Under the pieces are notes generated by a model. It ran no database searches. It saw nothing but the letters and a program-made list of their open reading frames with translations, and was not told where the DNA came from. DNA of 64,000 nucleotides from Dasyornis broadbenti (lineage: Eukaryota; Chordata; Aves; Passeriformes; Dasyornithidae): positions 765,198-829,197 of the forward strand of contig VZRN01002233.1 of the NCBI GenBank assembly GCA_013397935.1, written 5' to 3'. Made by a program: the position numbers and the translations under genes. Positions 36,901 to 50,759 of this stretch are shown here, one piece after another (within the stretch, counting starts at the first letter, position 1; every line of letters starts with the position of its first letter).

Positions 36901-39900
36901 CTAAACTTCGTGCAAAGGCTTGCAGGAGAACAAAGGGCAGCCCCATGAATTTACAGCCTCATAAATTCACTGTTCAAACATCCTTATCAAACCCCAAATA
37001 CTAAAAAGCTTACAGTGAAACCTGCCTAGATTTCATCAAAGGCCATCTTATCAATACAGAGACTAGTCATCAAAGCCACAGATGGTGGTGCCTATAAATT
37101 CACACCTTCTATACTATAAGTGTAGAAAAAACGTTAATTTACCCCAATATTAAACATCATTGGGGAGACTTTCAAGTCATCTCTCCTGCTGTGATCTGTG
37201 CAGTACATTCCTCAGCCCCTGAGGGCCTGTGTTCATCTTCTACGCTGTCTTTGCAAATTACTGACTTCTCCTGATAAGTTGGACTCTGTTATCTGTTCTC
37301 CACACTGGGGATATGTCCTCTTGCGAATCCCGCTCTTCTTGTGAGAAGTCTCTTTCTGTGTTTGCTAATCCCACTTGTAGGCTCCTCCCAGACCCTTGAA
37401 TCTGTCATAAACAAGTGCTGAAATGTGGAGGAGGGGGCCTTTTGTGCATTAATAGGAGGCAGGGGAAGAGCAACAGACAATTATTATTCCATGTTGGGAA
37501 ATTGTTTTCTGAGGTTAATTTCCAGCTAAGCTTCCTGACCTACTTTGTGGCAGGGGTGCACAGACCATGAAAGGAGCAGGGCAGGAAAGAGCAATGTAAA
37601 CAAGCAAACAGGATTATTTGTAATGACAACATGATTAAAGTTACTGTGTAACAGAATTCCAGACTGGAGTTCTGGCATGGGAGGGGAGCACCAGACCATG
37701 TGCAGATGGAGGTTTCATGTTTCCAGGGAGCTGGACTTGAGCCACGTGGTGTGAAAATTCCAGTCTGCAAAGTCTGTGTAAACTGCTGCTCCAGAAGCAA
37801 ATTGCCTTATCAGCAGGGCTGGGACGTTTATTGAAGGCTTTTTCCTCCCCCTCAGAGTTGATAAGGAAGATGTAATGACCTGCCTAATTAAGGGGTGCAA
37901 CTTTGTGCTGAGGAACATCCCCCACGAGGTGTTTGCATACCAGAAGGATTCAGACACGGAATTCCGGTTCCAGACAAACCACCCCAACATTTTCCCGTAT
38001 TTGCTGGTGAACATTGGCTCGGGGGTCTCTATAGTGAAGGTGAGTGGTGGCTAAAATGGTTTAATTGAGAATTTGGTAAAGGATTTGTACTTGTTTCTTC
38101 TTGGATAATGCAAGGTTTTAAAAGGAAATAGTGCCTTTAAAAAGTAATTCTATTTTTTGTAGTTAAGAATGCTTTTCCATTCACTACCAGAATTTTTTTG
38201 AAATCACATTTAATCTGGTGTTTAGGGAAGTGGTTACGTTACTGATGAGGACAAAGGCTGTCAGATCAAAGTGATTTCTGATGTTTGTTTGTCACACTGT
38301 TGAAGAGACCAAATTTGATGCCTATATTTAGGATTATTGGACAAGAATTAAATACAAAGATTTCCAAAACCGCTTGTGGTGTATGTGCATTGCGCCCCTC
38401 TACCACAGAGAAAGGACCTACGCTGATTCCACTGTTCCAAAACCCTGCACACTCTCACATTTAAATCTGTGTTCAATGTTGTGACAGGACTTTCCAGACA
38501 AATCTGCATTGTTTGATTGACAGGTAGAAACAGAAGACAAATTCGAATGGATTGGGGGCAGCTCAATTGGAGGCGGAACCTTCTGGGGTCTTGGCGCTCT
38601 GCTCACCAAAACAAAGGTATCCAAGTGTCTGTTTTAAAGGGGGTGGGATTAAAGGAAATGCTGGGAGGAAGCTTGAAATGTTGGAATGTTAGATAACAAG
38701 GCTGAGCCCTGGATTTGTGTTCATATTTTTGGCACTTCTAATGCATAAAAGGAAGCTTTACATGCCAACAGATACTGGTGGAACATAGGGACAAGAAATA
38801 GAAAATGCTTATTTGTGGCCAAAAGCAGTCCTGCTTGGGGCTCAAGGACAAGTGATATCTTCAATGCAAAGAGCCTCCTCAAAGTGACCTGGTAATTTTT
38901 CATTCTCTTTTCAATATCAAATGCCAGCCCAGGTCCTGCAATATTGTCTGCAGAAGAAAGCAGGGAGCACACAATTGCTGCAAAATGTCTGGGAGCAGAG
39001 AGGAGGAATTTTGCCTATTGGTTTCTGGTTGCCAACATGTATTTACATCCTGGGCTGATGATTTGCCAGAACAAGGCCTGACTTAGTCCTGCTCAGCCCA
39101 GCCCAGATCTTACACCGTGCTGGGCTTCCCAAAGAGCCACGTTGCTTAAATGAGTGTCCTAAATGTCAGCAGTGTAGGAAAAGCTACAGTTACATATGCA
39201 CCAGATAAGAAAATGTCAATGGGAGGGCACAACCTGGGTTGTGCTTTTTGTTTGATGCTCCTAAAGAAGAAAGCTTAGAACATGATAGTGCCTGCTCTTA
39301 ATTCTCCTTTTGTTTTGTAGAAGAAATTTGAGTTAGCAGAGTTATAAATTAAATATTGGGATAATGCAGCATGCTTGCAAGTTTAATTTCAGGGACATAG
39401 ACACATTCTGCAGCAGTAAAGGCACACGGAGTCTTTTTTTGTCAAACTTACTATTTTTTGTACTTCAAGAAGACATAATTCTGTTTTCTTTTAGTTCCTG
39501 GGTTTCTGACTTCCGAGATAAGGGATGCCTGAGGATTCTGACTGTTTTATATGTGCTGATCTACCTTAGTTTTCAACAAAATATCTGCAGATAAGAAAGA
39601 GATTGATTGTGTTTTTCATCATTAAAGGAGCTGCACTTAAGATGTGTCTGTTTGATCAGATATGGACTCTGGATACATCCTTGTAATTGAAATAATCTGT
39701 CTTTGGCTGGCAGGGTTGATTCTAAGGCTGGTTTTGGTCAGTAAAGGTGCTGCAGAACTCTGGTCTGGGTCAGCTGCAGTAACTGTGCTTCTCATCCACA
39801 GAAATTTGATGAATTGCTGCAACTGGCCTCAAAGGGCCAGCACACCAACGTGGACATGCTGGTGAAGGATGTGTATGGAGGTGCCTACCAGACCCTGGGG

Positions 39901-42900
39901 CTCAGTGGGAACCTCATTGCCAGCAGCTTTGGGAAGTCCACAACAGCAGACAAAGGTACTGGGATGGAAAGGATCTACACAACCATCTCCTCTGGCCCTT
40001 GGGAATCAGCTTTATACTGAGCCAGCAAGAGCTGAAAATAATCACCAGCTTCTTTCATGATCTTGTGTTTTGCCTGCACAGTGTTAATTAAAAATATTAT
40101 CCAGTACTGCTTTACAAGCAGATATTTGAATTTTCAGTTTGGGATTTCCTGAGTCTAGGGAAAATTATAAAATAGCTGTCTGGTTGGCCTGGGATTAATT
40201 GATTCCTGTGGGAAATAGATGTGGCTTTCTGGGCTCCAAAAAGGCCCTTTGGCAGTGATTTACTATAGTTTGCAGTTTATTTGCAGTACCTTAATGAAGT
40301 GCTTGCAGTGCATCTCAGGCCAGGAGGGCTGGATGAACCCTCACTCATGGTTCCTAGAAAGAAGAAAGTGGATTCTTACCATCCAGAAAGTTTTTTTTCA
40401 GGAAATGTTTCACATAGGCTTAGTGAAGGGGTTTTTTCCTGATATCTTCAATCAAATCACCACCTTGTTTGAAGTATGTTTTATATGTGAGATTTTTGCA
40501 GGGGATAACACTTTTCTTCTCCACACATAAAGAAAACTGCTTAAACCCTGTATTTTTCTTTTCCCCCAGCTGCAGGCTCAGTTAGAAAAGCACAGTGCCT
40601 TGGAGCTTCCTCAGCTGTGTGTAATTTGCTTTACTCTTCCTTCCCTTTCAGAATTTTCCAAAGAAGATATGGCCAAAAGTTTGCTCCATATGATCAGCAA
40701 TGACATTGGTCAGCTGGCCTGCCTCTATGCCAAACTGCACAACCTGGATAAAATCTATTTTGGAGGGTTCTTTATCCGGGGCCACCCCGTCACCATGCGC
40801 ACAATAACCTACAGCATCAACTTCTTCTCCAAGGTAAAGGAAACACAGGGGTTCCTACGGCAAAGTCACATTTGAGTTATTTTCCTAGGCTTAATAAATG
40901 AATTTGCACATGAAGTAAGCTTAGAAGGCTGCTCCTTAGGTAGGTAAGGCAGGGATGTGTTGTGGGAGGGGTAAAATCGATGTGAAATGCTTGGGAGTTG
41001 TGTCTGGCCCTTTTTTCTCTCTTCCTACCTCCCTCTCTCTCTCTTTTTATTATTATTTTTTGATTGACAGTCTGTCTTGTAGCTCCAAGTAATGAGTTTT
41101 CACTGTGTTCTTAGATAGTCACCATCATTATTCAATTCCTCTTGCTGATTTGCATCTTTCCACCCCCAGGCCATGCAGTGTGGGGCTGTTCTGCTGAGAC
41201 AGTTGGCATCAGTGGGGTTTTGTTATTAAAGAGAAAATCAAACCCCCAATCAGCCAAGCTGAAGTTCTTTGCAGGTTTTGAAGCTGTGGAAAATACTGAA
41301 GATTTTTGACTAAGAGAAAGGTCTAGTCCAGAAGCTCATTAATGGTTGTTACAGGTAGATTAGTCCTGCACTTTAGGAATTTCATGCAGTAGATGACACC
41401 ATTTTTTTTCTCATCTCAGTGCTTCATGCAAGAGACTCCTGTGTGCTGCTTTTCTCCTCTTTATTTCACCATTGTTGTCCTTTTCTGTAAAACTTCATTG
41501 AGTTCCAAGAAAAGTATTGCAAAACTGCAGCTTTGGGTTGTTGTAAGAGACACTTTACCAGGGGTTCAAATCCAAATCTCTCTGTGAGCTGGAGCTGCTG
41601 TTTTCCTGTGGCTCCCCTCAGGGTGAGCTGCTGCCACAATCACTGGCAAATTCCTTGGAAAAATCCATGTCTCTCCCATCCTGGGGAAGCTGAGGCGCTC
41701 TGCTGTGAGGATGAAGGGTTCTTCGCCCCAGCATTCCTGTATTTTACATTAATAATTGAACTATTTGGATGGGGGAATGCTTGCCTATGGATAATGCAGT
41801 GTCTGTGTGGTGTTGAAGAGCAGTGTAATGAAATAAAGATAATGAGCAATGTCCCAGACGTGTTGGCTGCAGTGGCACACACTTCACTTGGGAATCACAT
41901 GACCTTGTATTTCCAGCCTGTTGAAGCAAGAGGAGTTGAATATTCATGGCGTGATGCAGTGGTGTTTTCCAGGGAAGGCCTTAGAGCACACACCACTGGT
42001 GCATGGGTGTTTTCCAGCTGTTTGATAACTGGGGAATGATGTGTGTGAGCAGTTCCTCCACGAGCTGTTCCAGAAGCACCATTAAAGTTGCTGAATGTGT
42101 GAGAATGTAGCACAAATGACTATTACCATCTTCTAGTTGTTTCTATTAAATTAAAGTGTGAAACTAGTGACAAAGAAGTGCCTGTTAGCCCTCAGGGACC
42201 ATCCAATTGCAATGTTTCATATTGTGGCAGGGAGAGGTTCAGGCATTGTTCCTGAGACATGAAGGCTACCTGGGAGCCATTGGGGCATTTTTAAAAGGAG
42301 CTGAACAAGACAGTAAGTACAGCACTGCTCTGTTCTGTATATGCTGTGTTCTGAAATGTCCAAGTTTCTCTTTAAGAGGCTGCATGTAAGCTGTTGCCTA
42401 AATAAATCCATTTGGCACTAATAAACACAGATGCTGGGCTTTGGTTTTATACATTCTGGCAGGGACATCCTAATTTCTCACTGGATTTCCTGCTCACCTT
42501 TGAGAAGGCAGCAGGACTGGGCTCTTCTCTTCTCTGCATTTCTGCAAAGAGCAGTCACAGCTCTAAATCCAGCGGGGGAAAAATGCGGGTTTGGAGAACT
42601 TTCCCCCTCTTAAAGAGGCCACTTCTGAATTCCTTTAATGCACTGAGGAAGACCAGCATCTCCAAACTGTGTTTGTTTGAGAGTGAAAAGCCTCACAGAG
42701 GAGACCTGTCTGTCCAGATTCCTTGGATACAGGGTGCTTTGGTGGAATTCTGCCTATTTAGTTTTCCTTTTCCCTGTTGATGTACTGGCAAGCCAGGCAG
42801 TACATTGGTTACAGTGGCACAGCCACAGGCTGTTAATGGTACTTATTTCAGTAAGTATCAAATACACCTCCAAAAAATGGGTGTGGAATTCTTCTCCTGC

Positions 42901-45900
42901 CCATTTGATAGAGATGGGCAAGGAACCAGCTACTGAGGAATTAAAGACATTGCTTCTGCAGCATGTACTGTACATCTGAGCTCATTAAACTTTTTCTCAA
43001 ATAAAGCGAATCTGGAAGTAACTTCAGTGTTTCTCTAAAGCTGACATTGTGCTTTGAGAGTTCTTAATTCTATTTTGTTAATAATGGATCTAGATTTAGA
43101 AATAAGAAATGCTCAGTGATAGTGCTTTGAAGGCATGCTGATTAATGACGAGGAAATGGGGCTAAAAAAGAATGATTTTAGAACTTAATTGTCTCTTGTC
43201 TCATTCAGGTTGGAGCTCTTTAAAGCAGGTAATTCACTGAGTGGTTGAAACATTACTTTTGGGGGTTAGAGGGAAAAATTCTGTTTGTTTTTAAAGACAT
43301 GGGGAGCTGGGTTGTGTAGTGCAGCAGCTACTGAGAGGGATGCTGGCTCTAGACTCACTTACAGGAGTATTTCCAGTTTTATTTTCAGATTATGTGTGTC
43401 TGTGTCTTTCTCTTTTCTAGATCCAAACCAGTACAGCTGGGGAGAGAATTATGCTGGGAGTTCTGGGCTTATGAGCACATCCCCTGATGTTTACCCCATG
43501 CAGAGAACACGGAGTGGTACAGTATGTGCTGTCTTTTCTAGCCGGTGTGCGTTCTCTTAGCGGTGCTGACCTGGCAATAGGTGATTATTCTCCAGCTGGT
43601 TGCCTCTTGCCCCTGGGACTGCTCCTTACCCAGAGGAGTGACCAGTCTGGTGTGATGTTGTCTTGTGTCCTGGGTGGTGTTGGATGGAATGACCCATAAA
43701 ACAGACTGGCTGCTACTTTGTCTTACTCTCCTTCCCCAGAGTGGGGGGAATGTTCGTCTCTTACTCTTCCACTGGAGCAGCTGCATTTTGCTGCAGCTGA
43801 AATACTTCAGAATTTGGAATCTGATGTTCCACCACCTTTAGGCAGCATTAATTTGCTTCCTATGAGGAGGCAAATACAAGATTGGACAGAAGAGTACAAG
43901 CCCAGTATGTTTTAATCCACTGACAGTACAGCAATTCTGATTTCACAGTGGATTATTTTCACACTGGATAATTTCTGTCTATAGGGTGGGCATGGATAAA
44001 ATAATCCTCAGAGGGAACTGGATTATTTATGATGACCTATAATTGTCTGCAAATCTGTCAGCCTTAACTGTGGCTGGACTTCTGGAGCCCTTGTACTAAT
44101 TCAATTTGTTGTGAATTAATTTCTGAGTGAGTTCTAATCAATTTCTTTCCTTTTTCTCCTAGTTTGACATGCTGGAAATGGACAGATTGGAGAGACCACT
44201 TGTTAATCTGCCACTGCTGAAAGACCCCTCCACCTATATCCCAGACACTGTTGACCTCACAGATGATGCCATGGCCAGAAAATACTGGCTCACCTGCTTT
44301 GAGGAGGCACTGGATGGGGTAAGTGTCACAAAACAATCCTGTGTGAGTGACACAGGTATTTAGCAAACAAATCTGTGAAGCAGCATGTTTGTCCTGTAAA
44401 ATATTCCTGCAGTGTCACCCCTCTGGAAGTGCAGCCCCTCTTTCTCTGTAACAGAAGCACTTGACTTTGTCCCAGTCTCTTAAGGAAGTGCTTGGCCCCT
44501 TCAGAGGCAGAGATGTTCTTCTGTGGTGCTTTTCTTTCTTTTTAAAGGTGTTTTCAAAGCATTTTCTCTCTTTAATGGCACTTGGACCTCTCTGTACAGA
44601 GCTACAAGCGGGACAGTTACACAACCAAAGGCCAGAGATCCTTGGATTGTTCCTGCTCTGGGAGCGGTCCTGCTGCCTCACAGACACTTTTCCATGGGAA
44701 GAGCACAATTGAATCAGACACAAGTTATTTTTTTCTGCACTGAAGCTGATTCAGGCAGTTCACTGGAGTAAACAAAAAGAGAACACAAGGGGTCGATGTG
44801 CACCATTAAATTTTTGTCTGTTTCTCCTTTAGTACATGTGCATTGTTATTTTTTCCCCTCCTCTAAGTAGTTAGAACTTCTGCTTAATTTCTGAAAGTAC
44901 AGTGTGGAAAACAAACTTCAAAGCTTTTGGGATGAAAAGAGCCATTAAAATTGTTGTTTACTGTTTGGAATTAAGGGAGGCTGGGAGGTGCTATGTGGGA
45001 GGGAGCAGCCAGGCTGCAGGCACAGAACAGGGAGGCAGATGGAGGGGTTATTGCTCAGAGTGAACTTCAGATAATTTACAAGGAGGAAGAGTTAATTTGG
45101 TAACTCCACTGTTGCCTCATTTGTCTGCCAGGTGGCAAAGAGAGCTGCAGCCAGTCAGCCAGACTCTGTGGATGCACTGGAGAGAGCTGAGAAATTCCGA
45201 CAGAAATACTGGAATAAGCTTCAGACACTCAGGCAGCAGCCCTTGTAAGTGGTTTTATTTTCCCTTTTGTATCACTTGCTGCTTCTGTTGAGCAGAACAC
45301 TGTGAAAGCCAGCCTAGAGCTAACCAGGTTCTGAAGCAGAGCAAACAAAGCCAAGTATGCTGAAGGCTTGGGCAAGTTGCTGTGCCAAACATCAGACCCT
45401 CTGCACAGAGCTTTTGCATTTCATGTGTTGGAATTGAACGGAGAAATTATATCTTGGCAGAAAATTTGTTATTACAAATTTGTTGATGGTTATTAAAAAT
45501 AGCAGCAAATTAATTCCAAACATTCCCTACCTGTATTTAAATAAATTTAATATTGTAGATTTACCCCTCAGAGCCAGAGTTTAGCACCTGTGACTTTCAG
45601 CTTTACTGCTTGTGTGAGGGGCAGTGACTTACAGAGGAAACAGAGGGAAAAATAACTTTCTCTGTTTGAAGTAATTGATTTGGTTTTTATCCCCTTCTCC
45701 CCTTTTAAAGTGCATATGGTACCTTAACAGTCAGAAGTCTCTTGGATACAAGGGAACACTGTTTGAACGAGTTCAATTTTCCAGATCCTTATTCCAAGGT
45801 GAGTTCAAGACACTTTTCCAATACTCTGAAGCCCTGTACAAGTGATGGCTCACAGGGGAGGGGTTGGGAACCAGTCCCTGCACTGGCTGTGAGCTGCTGG

Positions 45901-48900
45901 GGGAGGAGAAACAACTGGGGAATTGGACATAAATCCCTTCACCCAAGCAGGCTCCTGGTGAGGATGGTGATAACCAAAACCAGCACCAGCTTCAGTTGCC
46001 TTACAGCCCTGAGAAGCAAATCTTGGTGCCAGCCCTGCTCCTGAGCAATGTGTGGTGGCTGTCACCAGACGCTGTCACCAGACACTGCTCTCTCTCCCCT
46101 TTGGCTGCTCTTGTCACTTGGGAGACGCTCAGCACTGGGTTGGAGTGGACAAAACGCACAGCCTCCTGCTCTTAAAACCATTCATTGCCGTTGTGCAGCT
46201 GTTTTCTCTCTGTGTTTTGTTCTGGGACATGAAAGGGTTGGGGAGAGGACATTTGAGTCAGCATTTCTCAAAAACAACTTTCTCTAGGTCCATTCCTCAC
46301 CACTTGTTTGTGTGACGTACAAATAACAAATGCCAGTGGCTGGTCTGAGACATTTTTTCCCGATTATTGACATATTTCTGCAAAATACAGAGGAGGTTTT
46401 CACTGGCTGCACTGTCAGGTGGTGCCTTCACTCTGAGAAAGGGGTAGAACACATGTGAGGTGGTTTTTGCTTATATTTGCCTCTGGTAATTCACACAAGA
46501 TACTGCCAAGAAAAGATCTTGATACCCAGAATAATATTAGATTTTCTAAGAAAACTCACCCTGAGTAACACTGCTCTCACTGGAGACAGAGCAGAGAAAA
46601 AGAATTGAGAGCTGCTGAGCATTTGGGATGATGCAAAAAAAAAAAAAAAAACAAAAAAACAAACCACCCTTCAGATTTTGTGGCACTGCTGGTGGTGATT
46701 TCCTGGGACTGATGGATCATGATACTGCTGTAAGGTTTTTGTGTGTTCACTCTCCCATTCCCCAACTTGCCCAAGATCTGTTTCCTAATGTTCCCAAGAT
46801 CTATTGCACTTCTGACTTGGTAAGAAACGTAATTCTTGGGCTATAGATCATATCCTGGCACTCAGGAAGCTTTTTGTTAGAATCCAGGAAAGTTTTTCTT
46901 GGTCCTAAGCACACTGATAACAGAAATTGGTTGGTCCCTGAGAGGCCATGAACACAGAGGAGATGCTTGAATGTGGTCTTGGGACTGAGACAGCCAAGGA
47001 TGGGTAAGAAATGTTGGTCTGTAAATTAGTGTTTCATGTCTGTCTTACAGGTAAAGCAGAAAGAAAATGGAATAGCCTTAAAGTGTTTCCAGAGTGTGAT
47101 TGAGTCCCTGGATTCCCTGGGCTGGGAGGAGAGGCAGTTTGCACTGGTGAAAGGACTTCTGGCAGGGAATGTCTTTGACTGGGGAGCAAAGGCAGTCTCA
47201 GAGTAGGTGTTCCATCCTTTAACAGTACCCTTTAAGCTACACAATGTCCAATTGTGGTTTTTTTCCTAAAAAATAAAATTCCCCAATCTCCCCCTCAGCC
47301 TTTGTGCAGCACTGTTACACCCTGCAGCTGGTGCAAGTGATGACTACTTTGTGTGGTGGTTTGCAGACCCAAAAACATCTTTTTTTGCCTGTAGCCTACT
47401 GCCTCCAAACATGTGAGGCTGTTTTCTTGTAGCATCAGAACTCTGATTTAATGTCCAGCTGAGCCTTTTGTTTTTAACATGAACACAAAATGCATTTCCC
47501 AGTCCTGGGACCCCCAGTATAAGCACTGCAGTAAAATTGCTGGGCACCTGCTAAAGAAATGTTTGAATGCCACTGCTGTGAGATGGAGGTGTTGAACTGT
47601 GTGCCCTTTGTTTCTCTCCTGTTTCAGTGTTCTGGAGTCTGAGCCACAGTTTGGGTTTGAAGAAGCCAAGTCAAAGCTCCAAGGTACGGGGAGATCTGTG
47701 GCGGTGGTTGGAGATGGACGTTAGTGAGGGAATGAAGTGGGAATGTTTGGGGGTTCTGCTGCCGGGGTGACAGGGAATCATTAGTGCTTGTTAGGGTTAT
47801 GTCAATGCAGATCCAGAGTTTGGGTTGATAAGAATTTGTGGCTGTTGCTAAGAAATGCTGACACTGCTCTGTCTGTGCCACAGAACGTCCCTGGTTGGAA
47901 GATTCCTACAGCCAGTGGCTGCAGCGACTGAAGGTACGACCATAGGTGGCCCTAAATGCACTAATTAAACACCTTAATCACCAAACCGCCTTGGTAATTG
48001 TGGGGTTTGAACAGAACTCTGCTCCGACAGCCCGAACCAAATCCCAATAATTCACTATAAAGAAAAGAAAAAAGGAATTAGTGTAACACTTGGTCACTTA
48101 CTGAGCTGCTTCCCTCAATTCCCACAGGAGCCCAGGTGCTCTCAGAGCTGCTCCAGAGCATCCTCTCCTTATCAGGGCACTTATTTTCATACACCCAGGC
48201 CCCTGAATTTAAAAACCTGGGGCCAAATGTAGTGTTTGAGTTGTTCCTCCCTCCGCATAGCCAACCTAAAACTGGCACTTATGTAGGAGCTTGCTGGAAG
48301 TAATTAACGTATCAATTAGCAAAGGGGGTTTTTTTCCCCCTGTGATCTCTTTTACCATTTAATTAAGATTAATTGAAGAGTTTTTGTGTCTGTGTCAATC
48401 CCTCTGTTGGAAACGGCAGCCTAAATGTTGGGGATGAGCAGAGTGTGGCAAATCGTTACATGCTCCATCCTAAAACAAAGCAGCAGCTAATCTTGTGTAG
48501 CAGGGATAATTAGGGAACTACAAGCACTGTCCTGTCAGTTTTTTATTAGGAATTACGCATTTTTCACTTCTTCTGCTGGTATGAGCTGGAGTGAACTTAA
48601 GTTTCAAAACATCAGGTTGAGAACAAATGAAGAGGTTAATGGAGAAGAGGGCACTATCTTTTCATTTTAGGATGGCACTGCCCCCACAGTCCATCCTGCC
48701 CTTTCCTGGCAGAAGGCAATCCTGTTCAGCCAGCACCAGCCTGGCTTAAAACACCCTCCAAGGTAGGTCCAGCTGGCACCCAGCACGCTGAGGATCACAG
48801 CCTGACTCTGCAGTTAGACCTGGCTTGAATTGGCAGCTGGAGGTTTCACTGCTGGAGTTTGAGAGCTCTGTCTCAAACACAGCACAGGAACTCAGGGCTG

Positions 48901-50759
48901 TTTTAAACCCTATGCAAAGACACCATCAGGGAGCCCCATTCCTCCTGTTTGTCACTGATGCGTGCTGGGAGTTCACTGCTACAGAGACCCAAAGGCTCAA
49001 GTGTTTGAGGGTATAAAATGTGGGGGCTTGCAGGAGTAGTTGTGAATAACAAACTGTTCCCTGAGGTGAGTGGTGCTCCATCCTGAATGCATTGGTTTTC
49101 TCTTGCAGGAGGGTCCCCCTCATAAATGTGCCTTAATTTTCGCAGATAACAGTGGGATAGACATAATTTTAGGAGTCTTTCCTTTTGTCCGAGAGCTCCT
49201 TTCTAGAGGGACAGAGGTGAGTGGTTTTCATTGAGAATTCCTATGGAGTTTTGGTAACTGCTGGAAGGTGTCACTGCCCACCAGCAGGACACTTCTCTGC
49301 CAAAGAGGGGATAATCCAAACACCTGGAATGCCAGAGCCTGACTGTGTGACCTCTCCTGGTACCTTCCCCCAGGTGATCTTGGCCTGTAACTCTGGCCCT
49401 GCCCTCAACGATGTCACCTACAGTGAGTCCCTGATCGTGACGGAGCGCATCGCGGCCATGGACCCTGTGATCCAGTAAGCATCACATCTGTCACACCTCC
49501 CTGCGGGAAAGCAGCATCCTGGGCACATCCTGGGTTTATATTTCACTGTTTAGTAGCATCTGTAACCTGCAGCCTCAGCCCAAGGCAGAGCATTTGCTTT
49601 CATTAAGGTGAAAAATGTAGAAATTGGGTCTTTCTGGCAGACCCATAGTTATATTTCTTGATGTGTCTTCCCTGACAAGCACTCAAGCTGCTCTACCAGG
49701 AGTTTTCTGTGTTAATAGAGGCAAATCCATGTATGTCATACACAGTGTCCCTGGAGAGGATGCAGGGCTGACTGAGCAATCCTTGTGCTCAAGGAAACGT
49801 TGCGGTTCCTGGTGAAGTCCCTGCAGGAAAGGAAGCCTTTGCAAAAGAGGCTTCGATATTCCTGCTTCCCTGGCTCATTCCCAGATGTGCACAACCCTGC
49901 TGAAGCAGCTGTTTAATGATTTGTCTTTTTAAACACAGCTCTGCGCTGAGGGATGAGAAGCTGCTGTTGGTTCAGACGGGCTCCAGTTCTCCGTGCTTGG
50001 ATCTGAGGTACGTGGACAAAGTGCCACTGTGTGGTTTGTGCCCCTCAGCTGCAGGATGGTCAAAGGTTTGGCTGTGGAGCATCCCGGCCCCCCTTCCCCC
50101 TGGGAATCACTTCTATACGCCCATTAGGAGTTCTTAGTGTGGATTTCCAGAGCTGTGACACTGTCCAGGCCTTACAGCATGTTGGCCCTTAGTGAGGTGT
50201 CTGTGTTCAGCACACAGTCAGGAGCAGGTCAGGTTTTGGCTGATGTCAGACCCTGCAGGTGGCCAAAATCTGTGGCCCGGAAGCATCAGTTTCCCTTGTT
50301 TAACCTGTTCCCTTCTGATCAGTTTGTCTATTGGAGACAGAACCTACCTGTGTCAAAATCCCAAGCTGGGTGCATTTAAACAACATTTCGATCATTCCCC
50401 TTGGCTTTGAAGTGCTGCTGTTTGTGGGCACCAGTAACTCCGTGCAGAATCCCACGTGGCAGCTTGGAGCAGCCCTGGGGTGCAGGTGTGGCTGCAGCTG
50501 CAGCTGCGGGCGAGGTGTGGCCACTCTGACCAGAGTGTGTTGCAGCCGCCTGGACCAGGGCCTGGCGGTGCTGGTGCGGGAGCGGCAGACGGACCTGGTG
50601 GTCATCGAGGGCATGGGCAGGGCCATCCACACCAACTACTACGCCGTGCTCAGGTGTGAGAGCCTCAAGCTGGCCGTCATCAAGAACTCGTGGCTCGCTG
50701 ACCGCCTTGGGGGCAAAATCTTCAGCGTCATCTTCAAGTACGAAGTGCCCTGTAAATGA
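33309..50759 (+). CDS. PANK4: Pantothenate kinase 4 (pseudokinase fused to 4'-phosphopantetheine phosphatase)
   Basis: Nineteen exons splice in phase to 770 residues (human about 773): 33309-33426, 36028-36110, 36569-36777, 37856-38039, 38524-38616, 39802-39955, 40652-40833, 42231-42312, 43421-43521, 44163-44318, 45132-45244, 45711-45798, 47051-47202, 47628-47683, 47884-47933, 49109-49216, 49374-49474, 49939-50007, 50546-50759. The N-terminal half has the PANK fold (DIGGS, ATGGGAYKF, NIGSGVS, SSIGGGTFWG). Two residues known to inactivate this kinase in amniotes are present: Val143 in place of the catalytic Glu and Trp207 in place of the substrate-binding Arg. The C-terminal DUF89 phosphatase keeps FADNSGID (Asp620, Asn621) and CNSGPALND (Asn655, Asp656), the metal/phosphate site. 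RTRSGT at 397-402 matches the AKT site around human Thr406. The start is supported by the human-like SLDKSITLPPDEIF next to it. The enzyme limits CoA synthesis by dephosphorylating 4'-phosphopantetheine and related products. Confidence 0.97.
33534..33716. promoter_or_regulatory. Four ZNF143/THAP11-type motifs in PANK4 intron 1
   Basis: Variants of ACTACANNTCCCGGC occur at 33594-33615 and 33698-33716 on the plus strand, and at 33534-33553 and 33642-33657 on the minus strand (GGGAAGTGTAGT and GGGAGTTGTAGTCCC). They alternate in orientation within 183 bp. The consensus is that of the ZNF143/THAP11 (SBS) element common at CpG-island promoters. Confidence 0.65.
36995..37110 (+). pseudogene. Decayed partial duplicate of PANK4 exon 3 in intron 3
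   Basis: About 110 bp closely match the second half of PANK4 exon 3 (about 36640-36755): GAAACCTGCCT, ATTTCATCAAAG, TCAATACAGAGAC and GGTGGTGCCTA are shared. A 2-nt deletion at GAGACTAGTCATC shifts the frame, and the duplicate lacks the 3' splice site of the parent exon. It should not be spliced in. Confidence 0.82.
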
